Shown here: piece after piece, positions 41,208 to 50,063 of the stretch
Layout of the letters: every line of letters starts with the position of its first letter
Numbering within the stretch: the stretch's first letter is position 1
Assembly: GCA_034436355.1 (NCBI GenBank)
Contig: DAOTVQ010000032.1
Span: 1 to 64,000, forward strand
Length of the DNA stretch: 64,000 bases
Origin: CP2-2F sp034436355
GTDB taxonomy: Bacteria > Chloroflexota > Anaerolineae > Aggregatilineales > UBA2796
Direction: 5' to 3'
Position numbers and translations under genes: made by a program
The notes under the pieces: generated by a model
The model's database searches: none
Seen by the model: only the letters and a program-made list of their open reading frames with translations
What the model was told of the DNA's origin: nothing

Positions 41208-43437
41208 AAGTCGATCCCTGAACCGTCACACTATATTCGTCCTCGGACATACCGATCCGGGCAAGGTAATCGCCAAAGGTCTCATTGCGCTGAATATTGC
41301 CCACTTCAGGAATTACCACGCCTTTCCCCCGCAAGAACGTAATGTGATGCCGAATACGCCACCAACGCCGAGTGCGGAAGGCGTGCGCTAATTGAACCTG
41401 CGTTGCGCCACTATCGAGCAATTCGAGGAGGATTCGCTCATCATGGTTTGACCAGCGATCGCCAGATTTTGCCGCTTTCGGTTTGTCTTCCCGGTTCTTG
41501 CGTTCAATGTACATCTCGTAGGACTCAAGGTAGGGGATTGGCTGCGGATCAAAGTATAGATTCTGACCAGGACGCTCGGCTTCATAACGCTTTCGAATGT
41601 ACTCCCAGCGGCGGCTAGGAAATGACGCAGCGATCTCTATCTGGGATGCGCCAGCATCAACCATTTGCAGTAGTTTATCAACCTCAGTCTTGAGCCAACC
41701 ATCAGTTCCGTTTGTTTGGCGAATAACCGTCGTCTTGTCTCTACTTGCGTCCCGCCACACAATTTCCAAGATTAGCCCATTGTCATCGATTGGGGTTGCC
41801 TCGACATGATCGATGAAAGCGCAGAGTACGTGGATTTTTTCGTCGCGGGTCATGTTAGACCAGTTTTGAAGAGCAGGCCCAATATTCTCGCGCAAATCGA
41901 TCACAGCTTGGAATTTGGACTTCTCATCGTTGGCGCGTTCAAGCTCTGATGTGAGGCGAATGTGTTCAGCTTTAGCCTCTCGATATTGCGCTTGGACGGC
42001 TCTGATCATGTCTTCCTCATCAAGCGTTTGAAGGCTCTTGATAAGGTTTTTCATCACTTTTTCAAGAAGCGCAATTTGTTTGCCGATCCGCTTGCGCTCT
42101 TGATCATAGACTTCACCAAAAGAAGCTAAAGTTTTATCCCATGAACGCGAGTCAAAAGTAACAAGAAGTTTCTGATGAAGTAGTTCGACAATTGCTTCGT
42201 CAATCTGTGTTGCAGCTCGCGCCCATTCATAGGTACACAGGGCTGAGACCTCGTGAACCTTATATACATAGTGACCTTTGGATGACACCCAATTCGTGCC
42301 AACGTTCCGCCATTCACCCTCAACAAAGGAAATGATCATGCCACGACACAGAGGCGGATCGATGGGACGTTCAGCCTCCACTGTGGGGCGTGCTGACTGT
42401 CGAAACGGTTTATAGTGAGGATTTACCGCGCCTTCGATGGTGACGGGCGAAAGGAAGTTGAACGCCTTCATAAACGTGTCCGCATCCACAATGGAAGGAT
42501 GGTTATTATAGCGGACAATAACGCCCTCAACCGCCCAATGACCGATGTAGGCGACACAAGTTAGTATTTTCTCAAGTCCAACACCCGCTGGGTGATAACC
42601 GATTCCCCAGTTTGTCCATTCGCGGTTCGGGACGCGAAAACCTGGTGGGACAGGGCAAGTGTGTGGGTCAGGATAGTATGGGCCTTCCTTGTGAATACGC
42701 CTGACTGTGCGATTGATGCAGCCGCCAGTCTCGAGAAACATCTCAAAGTAACGGGCAACGGCTTCGGCAAATGGTTCAAAGATAGCAAATCGTCGCCAAT
42801 GTTCGTTAATGCTCCCGTCTGGCAATGTTCGTCTGGTGTCAATCATGAACCCCGGTGGCAACGCAGTTCCAACCCATCGCCCTTCCATTGCCATGCGTTG
42901 CCTCGCACGATGTAGTTTGCCCTTGACAAAGGTCTTGATGTAATCCGCTGCAACTTCACACTTGAAGCGGAATTGCCTTGCGTGGAAATCTCCCATGTAC
43001 GGGTGCCCGAAGTCGTAGACCATGTGCGGAGTAATAACCAAAACATGATTCTCCGCACAGGCTTGAATAAAAATATTGACTTGGATTTGGGTCACATCGC
43101 GGAATAGGCGATCTTCGTCATGGCACGCTACCGCGCCAATCTGCCCGTCGGTAATAAGCTCAAAGAGCCGTTTCATTCCCGGTCGTTCGTCGATTTTCTT
43201 TGTGCCGCTTACGCCCGCATCCATGTCGATAAGTTGAACTAGGTCGCACGACCAGCCCATTCGTACAGCATATTCAGGCATGTCGATGGTTTGTATTGCG
43301 GTGGAAACGTTACCCAACTGCGCAAAGGTGGATTGACGATAGTAGACTACCATCGGTTTGCTGGTCGGAAGTCTGACTTCACTGCCAATGAACTCAAACT
43401 CTTGAGGTTCTGGGGCCTTGTAGCGTGCTTTCTTCAT
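41164..43437 (-). CDS. Large serine recombinase with repeated C-terminal modules
   Basis: 757 residues from the ATG at 43437 (AAGGA upstream). The catalytic resolvase domain (about 28-180) has VVYYRQSTFAQ with nucleophile S36, DMDAGVSGTKKIDERPG and DEDRLFRD. The recombinase domain follows (VAYIGHWAVEGVIVRYNNHP), then a coiled coil (about 470-560). The last 200 residues hold two copies of a helical module, DAGASQIEIAASFPSRRWEY and DSGATQVQLAHAFRTRRWWR, resembling Myb/HTH repeats. It should integrate and excise the element that starts here. The last codons are antisense to the end of the FHA gene. The usual zinc ribbon is not obvious. Confidence 0.88.
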   Translation of the reverse strand: MKKARYKAPEPQEFEFIGSEVRLPTSKPMVVYYRQSTFAQLGNVSTAIQTIDMPEYAVRMGWSCDLVQLIDMDAGVSGTKKIDERPGMKRLFELITDGQIGAVACHDEDRLFRDVTQIQVNIFIQACAENHVLVITPHMVYDFGHPYMGDFHARQFRFKCEVAADYIKTFVKGKLHRARQRMAMEGRWVGTALPPGFMIDTRRTLPDGSINEHWRRFAIFEPFAEAVARYFEMFLETGGCINRTVRRIHKEGPYYPDPHTCPVPPGFRVPNREWTNWGIGYHPAGVGLEKILTCVAYIGHWAVEGVIVRYNNHPSIVDADTFMKAFNFLSPVTIEGAVNPHYKPFRQSARPTVEAERPIDPPLCRGMIISFVEGEWRNVGTNWVSSKGHYVYKVHEVSALCTYEWARAATQIDEAIVELLHQKLLVTFDSRSWDKTLASFGEVYDQERKRIGKQIALLEKVMKNLIKSLQTLDEEDMIRAVQAQYREAKAEHIRLTSELERANDEKSKFQAVIDLRENIGPALQNWSNMTRDEKIHVLCAFIDHVEATPIDDNGLILEIVWRDASRDKTTVIRQTNGTDGWLKTEVDKLLQMVDAGASQIEIAASFPSRRWEYIRKRYEAERPGQNLYFDPQPIPYLESYEMYIERKNREDKPKAAKSGDRWSNHDERILLELLDSGATQVQLAHAFRTRRWWRIRHHITFLRGKGVVIPEVGNIQRNETFGDYLARIGMSEDEYSVTVQGSTSKSDYPSGNHARAP

Positions 43438-43630
43438 GCTGGGCAATTCCTTGATTTGTATCCAGGTTGACCGATTTGCTATCCACCTTGCCGGCGTTTC
43501 GTTGGACGCGCACATACGCGCCAATGAGTGCCTTATAGGCAAGAGGAAGGTCGATACCCGCGATGCTGTCTTTGGGATTGGGAACAGCATCAGCGGGTTT
43601 GCTACAGGGATTAAGCGCGGTTTTTGTCAT
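43394..43630 (-). CDS. Small protein upstream of and overlapping the recombinase
   Basis: 78 residues from the ATG at 43630, which has GAGGTGG about 9 bases upstream, a stronger site than most here. It overlaps the recombinase start by 44 bp, so the two are co-translated. The sequence (LNPCSKPADAVPNPKDSIAG...ALIGAYVRVQRNAGKVDS) matches no family I know. By position a recombination-directionality or recombinase-control role is possible but unproven. Confidence 0.5.
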   Translation of the reverse strand: MTKTALNPCSKPADAVPNPKDSIAGIDLPLAYKALIGAYVRVQRNAGKVDSKSVNLDTNQGIAQHEESTLQGPRTSRV

Positions 43631-43921
43631 GCTTAATCCACCTCGCTGAACCTGAAAACAACGCGCCCCCAACAGACACCATGAGTCAGTAGGGCCGCAA
43701 GATTGCGCAAGACAGAAGCTATGTGCGCATGTATAATGCGTTGCAGCCCGGTCACTGCTAGTCCCAGTGTCGGGTTAGAACCGTGTGGGGTGTTCCCGCA
43801 CTCCACATGGTTCGCATTGTGTTCAGTTCGATATGGGCACACATTACTGAGCATTGTCAAGGCAGCAGCACCCCTTATAGTGCGTTTGGAGGGTATTCTG
43901 GATCGACTGCGGTACACCATT
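43631..43921. other. Intergenic stretch with no recognised feature
   Basis: About 290 bases between the primase end and the small gene upstream of the recombinase. It should contain the promoter for the recombinase transcript. I see no convincing reading frame, hairpin or repeat. Confidence 0.5.
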
Positions 43922-44922
43922 TCACACCTCAAAAGAACCTAGAATCGCGTTGTTCAGGGTCTCGCTCATCCACTGCTTGACACTCCCACCCTTCAACACA
44001 AATTCGGTGATGTCCTTGCCCCACGGCACTTGCACGACACGTGCTCGTTTGGTGAGCGCCTGCAAGCGTGCTGCGCCCTTCATGCCTGCTTGGTCCGCAT
44101 CGTAGGACACAAGAATTGTCTTGCAGTGAAGCAGCAGTGGCATCCAACGCGGATTGAGCATTCCAGAGGCACTGCCGAGCGTCGCCACACCGACCAGCCC
44201 ACCACATTCCTGCTCGGCCAGCAGCGCGTTAAATTCCCCCTCGACAAACAACACGGTCTCATGCCCTTCTGGGTTGGCTGCGTTGTACACGCGCTGCCGC
44301 CCGCAATCTGGGTGTATTTCGGCAAGCCAGCGGCGCGCCGCACCTTGACCGCCCAGAGTTCTTTCCCCACAGCCCAAGGAATGACGATGCCGCAAGGAAC
44401 CGTCAACCTGCCCATCCGCAGCCATTCCCACGGTGGACCTGGAATGTAGCCCAACCGCGCCCGCAAGATGGTTTCGTCGGTTAAGCCGTGCGCCTTGAGA
44501 TATTTCAAAGCGCGTCCGCCCTGCTCACTCCACAAAACCTCTTCCGCGCTATCCACCACTCCCCATGCCTCGCGTTGCCAGTCTTCTGCGGGCGGCACTT
44601 CGGACGCGGCAGATCGCTCACGCGGTACGTGGCAGATTGGCTGCTTGCGCCTGTCTTCCGCACCGAGGTAAACGCACGCTTCTTCAAAAGACATTCCACG
44701 ATACTTCTGCAACCAATCCAACGCATCGCCACTCACACTGCAAGCGCCAAAACAGCGCCACCCGTTCTCCCATACCGCCAGGCTGAACCCCTTATGTTCA
44801 TTATGAAAGGGACAGCGCCATAACAACGCTTTCCCACCCCGACTGTGGGCAGGACCCAAATCGGCTTCCACCAGCAGACGCACATCGCAGCGCGTTTTGA
44901 GCGATTGAATATCGGTCATCAT
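43922..44922 (-). pseudogene. CHC2/TOPRIM DNA primase split by a frameshift
   Basis: The first frame (from ATG 44922) gives the zinc-binding start, CPFHNEHKGFSLAVWENGWR then CFGAC, and the primase body up to KYTQIAGG. Near 44290 the sense jumps to a second frame, RVYNAANPEGHETVLFVEGE followed by FNALL, the TOPRIM Glu motif, with VSYDADQAGMKGAARL (Asp-x-Asp) and a C-terminal end at 43922. One base is missing in the G/C-rich run at about 44287-44296. Whole, it would be a plasmid/phage-type primase of about 330 residues. It lies downstream of the DUF3987 gene, an established replication pairing in mobile elements. Confidence 0.8.
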
Positions 44923-45019
44923 GACTCCGCTAATCTTCCCGCGATCTTGTCACCCCTGTGGAGACAAGTTGTCAGGTTGCCAGGATCGAGAATGTGTCCC
45001 CCGATAGGTACAAGATCGG

Positions 45020-46306
45020 CTACTCCACCAAGACATACAGTTCAGGTTTTGGCCCAGGACGGCTATCCGCAGGCGGCGCTACCTTTTTCACCTGCCCATC
45101 CTGTTCCAGTGCGTTGAGCATTTCGACTACAGGCTTGCGTGCGGATTTCAGGATGCGATACAGACGGCGCACGCTCAGCCCTTCAGGATTCGCCCGAAGC
45201 AATCGGATAGCGCGAACCTCCAACCGGGACTCTTCAGTCTCGCCTAACTCATGCAGTAAACGATGGGCGGATGCCCGCCACTGCTCCGTAATCTGTTGCG
45301 CACGAAACCAATGGGCGGAACTGACTGCTGGATGTCCAACTGAATCAGCGTCTGCCCAATCCAGCACCGACAGAATGATGGCGACTTTGAGCGCCTGCAT
45401 ATGCAGCCGCCCATACACGGCTCGCAGTCGGTCGTCCAATGCGCTATCCGGTGCGGTCATGCGCCGCAACACCTGTTCATAGGCATGACAGAGATCCCAT
45501 ATGGGTGCGACCAATGACCAGGCTTCCGCCTGCGGCTTGTCGCCCAGCGCGCCAGAGGACGGAGGCGCAGGCAGGCGCTCATGCAGGCACTTCAGCCGCG
45601 CCACCAGCGAGTCAGGCGTCACGCTCTGCCTCTGGGCAGGGCGCTCCATGTAGTCGGGTTCAGGCGTAAGCAGCGCAAAGCGCGCCAGGTTGCCGTTGTA
45701 CCAGTCATTGACGGTCAAAGCGCAAGCCAGTTCAGCAGGAGTCGCCGCGCCCAAAATGCTCAGCGCGGTGTCATGGATCACCACCAGCCGACGATTGTTT
45801 GTGTTCGAGTCGAGGTAGGCTGGGCAGTCGTAGAGCTGCATGATCAGTTCTTTCAGCCCAGCCATGTAGTCGCGCCCCATCGACTTAAACAGCGCGGATA
45901 GTTCATCGCGCAGGATGCCGCGTTGGGCGGCGAAGGTGTTGCCTTTCGTCAACCGCGCCTGATCGGGCTGCGGGATTTCGTTGAAGTTCGGCGGCAGCAC
46001 CCCGCCCAGCATATTCATGAAGTTTTCCGGGCTGCCCGGCTGAGGCAGAATCACGTGTGGCATGGCGGCGCGAGCGACCTCTGCTGCTAAACTCAATCCC
46101 GCCGACTTACGATAGTAGGTCGAGACGGCGACGGTCATCGCATACAGGTTGGGGAAGACCTGCTGTCGCCAGGGCGTGCTGATGTAGAGTCTTCGCCCGA
46201 TAGCGCCAGCAGCGAGATACAGACCCGCGCCCTGATGAAAGAGGAGCGGCGTTTCGTTGGCTGACGCGCCCGCCCAGTCCACATAATCCGTCAGCCAACC
46301 GCCCAC
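45020..46306 (-). CDS. DUF3987 (YfjI-like) replication-associated protein, main part
   Basis: 428 residues matching the DUF3987 family of mobile-element primase-helicase-like proteins: WAGASANETPLLFHQGAGLY, a degenerate P-loop region (VSTYYRKSAGLSLAAEVA), RGILRDELSALFKSMGRDYM and a C-terminal winged-helix-like end. The GTG at 46306 is not the true start: upstream bases in this frame read ARLTATQEADAARV without a start, and the natural N-terminus appears to be the piece at 46336-46599 in another frame. So the intact protein was about 520 residues. It precedes the primase gene. Confidence 0.75.
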   Translation of the reverse strand: MGGWLTDYVDWAGASANETPLLFHQGAGLYLAAGAIGRRLYISTPWRQQVFPNLYAMTVAVSTYYRKSAGLSLAAEVARAAMPHVILPQPGSPENFMNMLGGVLPPNFNEIPQPDQARLTKGNTFAAQRGILRDELSALFKSMGRDYMAGLKELIMQLYDCPAYLDSNTNNRRLVVIHDTALSILGAATPAELACALTVNDWYNGNLARFALLTPEPDYMERPAQRQSVTPDSLVARLKCLHERLPAPPSSGALGDKPQAEAWSLVAPIWDLCHAYEQVLRRMTAPDSALDDRLRAVYGRLHMQALKVAIILSVLDWADADSVGHPAVSSAHWFRAQQITEQWRASAHRLLHELGETEESRLEVRAIRLLRANPEGLSVRRLYRILKSARKPVVEMLNALEQDGQVKKVAPPADSRPGPKPELYVLVE

Positions 46307-46335
46307 CCTCGCCGCGTCCGCTTCCTGCGTGGCTG

Positions 46336-46599
46336 TTAGGCGTGCAGCGGCGGCACCACATCATCGTTCTTGAGATCGGGTAGATCCACAGTGGGGTCTT
46401 GTGCCAGGACTTGACGGATCAGATCAGGCTGAAGAATGCGCCGCAAAACCTGCATCTCGGCAGGCGTGTTGAGATCCAACCCTACCAGCAGCGCGCCAGC
46501 CAACGGCGACATCGGCACGTGCTGTCAGGGCAGTCCGACTAAGGCTCGCGCAAGCGCATAGGCATCGTAACGCGATAAGGCGTTCGCAGAAGAAGGCAT
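46336..46599 (-). pseudogene. Displaced 5' piece of the DUF3987 gene with in-frame TGA
   Basis: The ATG at 46599, 7 bases after the stop of the RHH gene and with GAGG upstream, opens MPSSANALSRYDAYALARAL and VGLP. It then meets TGA at 46525-46527 and continues in the same frame as QHVPMSPLAGALLVGLDLNT, ending NDDVVPPLHA at 46336. The next residues fit the DUF3987 frame after a one-base shift. Two lesions, one opal and one frameshift, therefore separate the start from the body. An alternative is one or two independent short peptides. Confidence 0.5.
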
Positions 46600-46606
46600 G
46601 GTCGCC

Positions 46607-46810
46607 TCAGCTTTCCTGCTGTCGTGTCACGTTGTCTGGTCGGGGAATCTGCCGGGCATATCGTTGCAGACCCTCAACCACGAGGATGTACACCATATCG
46701 GCTAGCTTGCGGCGCTCGCTGCGTGCCACTTTCACCAGTAGGGCATAGTCTTCTTCGGTCAGGCGAAAGCCCATCGTGCGGGTACGGGAAGGTATCTTCA
46801 TCTGCTGCAT
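46607..46810 (-). CDS. Ribbon-helix-helix DNA-binding protein
   Basis: 67 residues: a basic strand (RTRTMGFRLTEEDYALLVK) followed by two helices (SERRKLADMVYILVVEGLQRYAR), the Arc/MetJ/CopG pattern. CAGGAG lies 6 bases before the ATG at 46810. First gene of the RHH-DUF3987-primase transcript. It probably autoregulates replication or mobilisation genes through the inverted repeats immediately upstream. A similar RHH protein is at 61649. Confidence 0.75.
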   Translation of the reverse strand: MQQMKIPSRTRTMGFRLTEEDYALLVKVARSERRKLADMVYILVVEGLQRYARQIPRPDNVTRQQES

Positions 46811-46876
46811 TTGCTGCTCCTGTCGCTAACTGTTTGCTTCAGTAGTTGCAGGATAGCAGATGCCGCTCATTCGTTC

Positions 46877-46935
46877 TGGATAATTTCATCCATCCGCAGG
46901 GACAAAATTGTCCAAAGGTATGAGCAATTTTTGGA
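46877..46935. promoter_or_regulatory. Cluster of inverted repeats in a 305-bp divergent control region
   Basis: Three nested short palindromes: TGGAT-N6-ATCCA (46877-46892), GGACAA-AA-TTGTCC (46900-46913) and TCCAAA-N13-TTTGGA (46911-46935). They lie between the divergent RHH gene and the LuxR-type gene at 47116. This is the expected place for RHH operator binding. No other gene is seen between 46811 and 47111. Confidence 0.5.
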
Positions 46936-47115
46936 TAAAGGGAACGAATTCTTCCGATTTATTGCCAAACGTTATTAAACTGCTTCAACACACCGAAACT
47001 TAACCAGACTCTGACGTTCCTTGTATTTACATTGAGGAGATTCTCTGCGATAGTAGCGCTGCCAGAACATTAGTTCTGGTTATTGTTGTTTATCAGAGTG
47101 AGGTGATCTATATGA

Positions 47116-47778
47116 ATGGCTTCTATTCACGTTGCGGTACTGGAAAACCGTGAATTAACCCAACTTGGCTTGCATTCTTTCTTGAAGGGCAGGCCAGAGT
47201 ACCAGTTGGTGGGCATGTTTACGGACTTATCCAGCCTTATCAGTAAGTTGGAGGAGGGAGCGGCACAGGTGCTTATCCTAGATAACACCCTGCCGGGAAT
47301 GGATACCTGTATGGTCATTCGCAAGCTGGCCCAACGGTTTGCCATGCTCCATATCCTCGTCTACGGCAGTGAATTGACTGCTGCCTCGATTCATGATGTG
47401 ATTGATGCGGGCGCTTCCGGGTGCATCAGCAAAGCGGAACTGCTGAAGTACCTTGAAGACGGCATTCATCACGTGCGGAGTGATATGCCCTACTTCTCGC
47501 CGCAAGTCGCCGCCCTTGTATGCACCGATGATGAGCTTCAAACCCTCAGCAAGCGCAGTCGACAAGTCCTTCAATTGCTGGCAAAAGGATTGCTCGTGCC
47601 GGAGATCGCCCGGCAACTGGCGATCTCGGAACAGGCTGTCTACCATGCGCGGCGACGGTTGCGCAAGGTGCTGAATGTGCGCACCAACGAGGAGATCGTG
47701 CCGCGTGCGCAACGGCTGGGGCTTATCAAATCGTCATCTGGGCTGACGGATGCCAAGAATGAGACGGAGTCGCAGTAG
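47116..47778 (+). CDS. NarL/LuxR-type response regulator
   Basis: 220 residues: a receiver (IHVAVLENRELTQLGL, VLILDNTLPGMD with the phospho-Asp, and KAELLKYLEDGIHHV) and a C-terminal LuxR helix-turn-helix (LSKRSRQVLQLLAKGLLVPEIARQL... AVYHARRRLRKVL). It controls transcription inside the mobile element; no cognate kinase is present. The strong GAGGTGAT site is better spaced to an ATG at 47112 that opens a 13-codon overlapping frame ending at 47153. It ends at a clear terminator. Confidence 0.85.
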   Translation: MASIHVAVLENRELTQLGLHSFLKGRPEYQLVGMFTDLSSLISKLEEGAAQVLILDNTLPGMDTCMVIRKLAQRFAMLHILVYGSELTAASIHDVIDAGASGCISKAELLKYLEDGIHHVRSDMPYFSPQVAALVCTDDELQTLSKRSRQVLQLLAKGLLVPEIARQLAISEQAVYHARRRLRKVLNVRTNEEIVPRAQRLGLIKSSSGLTDAKNETESQ

Positions 47779-47821
47779 AATCATAGGTGCCGGAAATTGT
47801 GTGACAATTGCATACCCAAAT

Positions 47822-47856
47822 GCCCCACCCTGAAAATGCGCTGTGGGGCTTTTTTA
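47822..47856 (+). terminator. Rho-independent terminator
   Basis: GCCCCAC (47822-47828) pairs with GTGGGGC (47843-47849), followed at once by seven T residues. It lies 44 bp after the LuxR-type gene. Confidence 0.85.
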
Positions 47857-47879
47857 TTGTCCACTGGACAAGATGATCA

Positions 47880-47940
47880 ATCTATGTTACAATTAGTAAT
47901 AAATATACTTATATATAAGTAATAATAAATAACTACGAGC
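47880..47940. promoter_or_regulatory. AT-rich palindromic site before parM, candidate centromere or operator
   Basis: An almost pure A/T stretch contains the perfect 14-bp palindrome ACTTATATATAAGT (47907-47920) with TAAT/AATAAT repeats on each side. It lies directly upstream of a ParM/ParR-type pair. In such systems the partner DNA-binding protein binds repeats here, forming the segregation complex and repressing the operon. Confidence 0.45.
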
Positions 47941-47961
47941 GATAACGATGGAGGCGGTGCA

Positions 47962-48996
47962 GTGCGGCAACCAGAAATTCTCACCCTTGGTCTGGATATT
48001 GGCTATGGCGCGGTGAAGGCAGTTACAGAAGCAACGTCGTTGGTGTTTCCATCGGTGTGCGGCCACGCCAGAGACATCAAGTTTCAGCAGGATGAAATCG
48101 CGGCCCGGCATCCCGGCGACCAACTCCGCGATGACATGGGCACGTGGTTCGTCGGCGATCTGGCGCTTACCCAGCTTCCGCCCGGAGAACTTCTCTGGCT
48201 GCGGGGACGCACCGCCGATGAAGCGACAATGGGCAATGTCTTCCGCGTGCGGTTGGCAAAAGCCGCTGTTGGCAAACTATGGCCGGGTCGCGCCGGGGGC
48301 GACATTCTCCATTTGCGGGTGGCAACGGGCTTGCCAGTCGATCACATGCCTGACGCGCCAGCACTGAAGGCGGCGCTGCTTGGGCAACATGTCATCAAGA
48401 CGGATGCCACCGACTTCATCGCCAATATCACCGAAGTCATGGTCATGCCGCAGCCTTACGGCACCATCTATGCCCAGACGCTCACCGAAAACGGCGAGGT
48501 CAATCCAGCGCACAGCTACATGCGGACAGGCGTGTGCGACGTGGGCACGTTCACCGTTGACCTGGCGCTGGATGATGACGGCGAGTTCGTGGACGCGGAG
48601 AGCGGCAGCGTGGAAGGTGGCGTGTCCGGCGTGTTGGAGCGCATCGCCGCCCTTCTGGAGCGAGAACACCGTCAGAAGATCTCGCCCAAACTGATCGAGA
48701 CGGTGCTGAGGACGGGCAAGTTTCGGGCGAAAGGGGAGGTGATCGATTACAGCGAAGCCGTCGAGAGCGCCCTCGAACCCCTGCGCAGCGCCACACTCAA
48801 CCTCATGGGCGAAAAGTGGAAAGCAGGTACGACGGTAGACGTGATTTATCTCTCTGGCGGCGGAGCGGAACTGGTTCACGAGGCAGTAGCGGCGGCCTAT
48901 GCGCAAACGCAGTTGGTGGCGCAAGCGCAGTTGGCGAACGCGCAAGGCTACCTGCATTACGCCTTATTCGCGGCGCGTGTTCCTGAGCAGCCCTGA
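47962..48996 (+). CDS. ParM/StbA-type actin-like partition ATPase
   Basis: 344 residues with the actin-fold nucleotide motifs: phosphate 1 LTLGLDIGYGAVKAV (Asp12), phosphate 2 CDVGTFTVDLAL (near residue 193) and adenosine VIYLSGGGAEL. By family it polymerises with ATP to push plasmid or element copies apart. GTG start at 47962 with GGAGG 7 bases upstream. It is followed 9 bp later by a small RHH-like protein, the expected adaptor. Presence of a partition system suggests that the element spends time as an extrachromosomal replicon. Confidence 0.85.
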   Translation: MRQPEILTLGLDIGYGAVKAVTEATSLVFPSVCGHARDIKFQQDEIAARHPGDQLRDDMGTWFVGDLALTQLPPGELLWLRGRTADEATMGNVFRVRLAKAAVGKLWPGRAGGDILHLRVATGLPVDHMPDAPALKAALLGQHVIKTDATDFIANITEVMVMPQPYGTIYAQTLTENGEVNPAHSYMRTGVCDVGTFTVDLALDDDGEFVDAESGSVEGGVSGVLERIAALLEREHRQKISPKLIETVLRTGKFRAKGEVIDYSEAVESALEPLRSATLNLMGEKWKAGTTVDVIYLSGGGAELVHEAVAAAYAQTQLVAQAQLANAQGYLHYALFAARVPEQP

Positions 48997-49005
48997 AGCG
49001 CCGCC

Positions 49006-49356
49006 ATGGGCCGCCAGAAGCGTGTGACCATTACCTTGAAACTGCTGCCCGGCAAAGATGACGATTTCATCGATTGGTGGTTGTCGATTCCTTTGGGGGG
49101 CCGCCAAAGTTTGGTGAAAGGCGTACTGCGGGCGTATGCGCAGCAGACTTCAGATATGCCGCCTAAAGATGATGCGCTGTGGATCAGGGAGACGCTTGCC
49201 GGGCTGCCCGATTATTTGGAGCAAGTTATCGCTCGGGTTGCCGCCGCGCCGCCTATCTTGGTACACAAGGGCACGCTCTCAGACCCATCCCATGCAGGGC
49301 TGACGGGGGACGAGGTAGCGCGGCGCGAACGGAAAATCGCCCGCACCCACTGGTAA
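49006..49356 (+). CDS. ParR/StbB-like partition adaptor
   Basis: 116 residues. The N-terminus (KRVTITLKLLPGKDDDFIDW) is a basic strand followed by helices like those of ribbon-helix-helix ParR/StbB proteins, and the C-terminal half is acidic then basic. By position, 9 bp after parM, it should bind the centromere and cap ParM filaments. The sequence match is weak and the call rests mainly on context. Confidence 0.6.
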   Translation: MGRQKRVTITLKLLPGKDDDFIDWWLSIPLGGRQSLVKGVLRAYAQQTSDMPPKDDALWIRETLAGLPDYLEQVIARVAAAPPILVHKGTLSDPSHAGLTGDEVARRERKIARTHW

Positions 49357-49373
49357 AGGATGGGAGAGAAGCG

Positions 49374-50063
49374 ATGGAGCAATACGGAAAGACGACATCT
49401 CAGGCAGGAATGGCGATGATGAGCATGAATCGAAAGATGCGCGTTGTGGCGGCGGACGATGTGGATTTGGTCTTGACCGGGATACAAGCTATTCTGACCG
49501 CATGGAATGAATGCGACCTGTTAGGAGTGTTTGCGTCGCTGCCTGATCTGCTAACCGGGCTTCGATCCGCCGCGCCGGACATCATCATTGTCGGAGATCG
49601 GCTCGATATGGATCACGCGCCGCTCAAACTGATCGACACCCTCAAAACGATCACGCCTCGCGCCCGGTTAGCGCTCCTCGGCAATATGGTCGATGGTTTC
49701 GCGGTGCAGGAGTTGTTCAACCGTGGGATTCACGCCTATCTCTACAAGAGCGATCCCTTGACCGAGACGCTTATCTCGGCACTGCGGTCGATTCACCTCG
49801 GCAAGCCCTATCTTTCACCCACCGTCAGCGCGGAATACCTGCTGGCAACCCAGCGCGGAGCCGACCGCTTCCGGCTGAACTCCGAAGCCTTGCGAATCCT
49901 GTACCTGCTGGCGGATGGCTGCACCGTTCATGAGATCGCCGCGCAGCTCACAGTCACGGTGCGGCATGTCTACTGGGTATGCGAGAAGCTGCGCCGTCGA
50001 TTTGGCGCGGCGACCAACGAGGTGATCATCAGCCGGGCGAGGCTGGAGGGGTTCATTCCGTAG
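49374..50063 (+). CDS. NarL/LuxR-type response regulator
   Basis: 229 residues from the ATG at 49374 (GGAG upstream). Receiver-like domain: MRVVAADDVDLVLTGIQAIL, PDIIIVGDRLDMD and YKSDPLTETLISALRSI. C-terminal helix-turn-helix: LNSEALRILYLLADGCTVHE, then IAAQLTVTVRHVYWVCEKLR. Second LuxR-type regulator of the element; the two share layout but not close sequence. It lies 17 bp after the ParR-like gene, so it may be co-transcribed with the partition pair. It may control the secretion genes that follow. Confidence 0.83.
   Translation: MEQYGKTTSQAGMAMMSMNRKMRVVAADDVDLVLTGIQAILTAWNECDLLGVFASLPDLLTGLRSAAPDIIIVGDRLDMDHAPLKLIDTLKTITPRARLALLGNMVDGFAVQELFNRGIHAYLYKSDPLTETLISALRSIHLGKPYLSPTVSAEYLLATQRGADRFRLNSEALRILYLLADGCTVHEIAAQLTVTVRHVYWVCEKLRRRFGAATNEVIISRARLEGFIP

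Noticed and set aside
47795..47809. AATTGT-GTG-ACAATT inverted repeat before the terminator
   Set aside because: Short arms and no promoter context; too weak to call a site.
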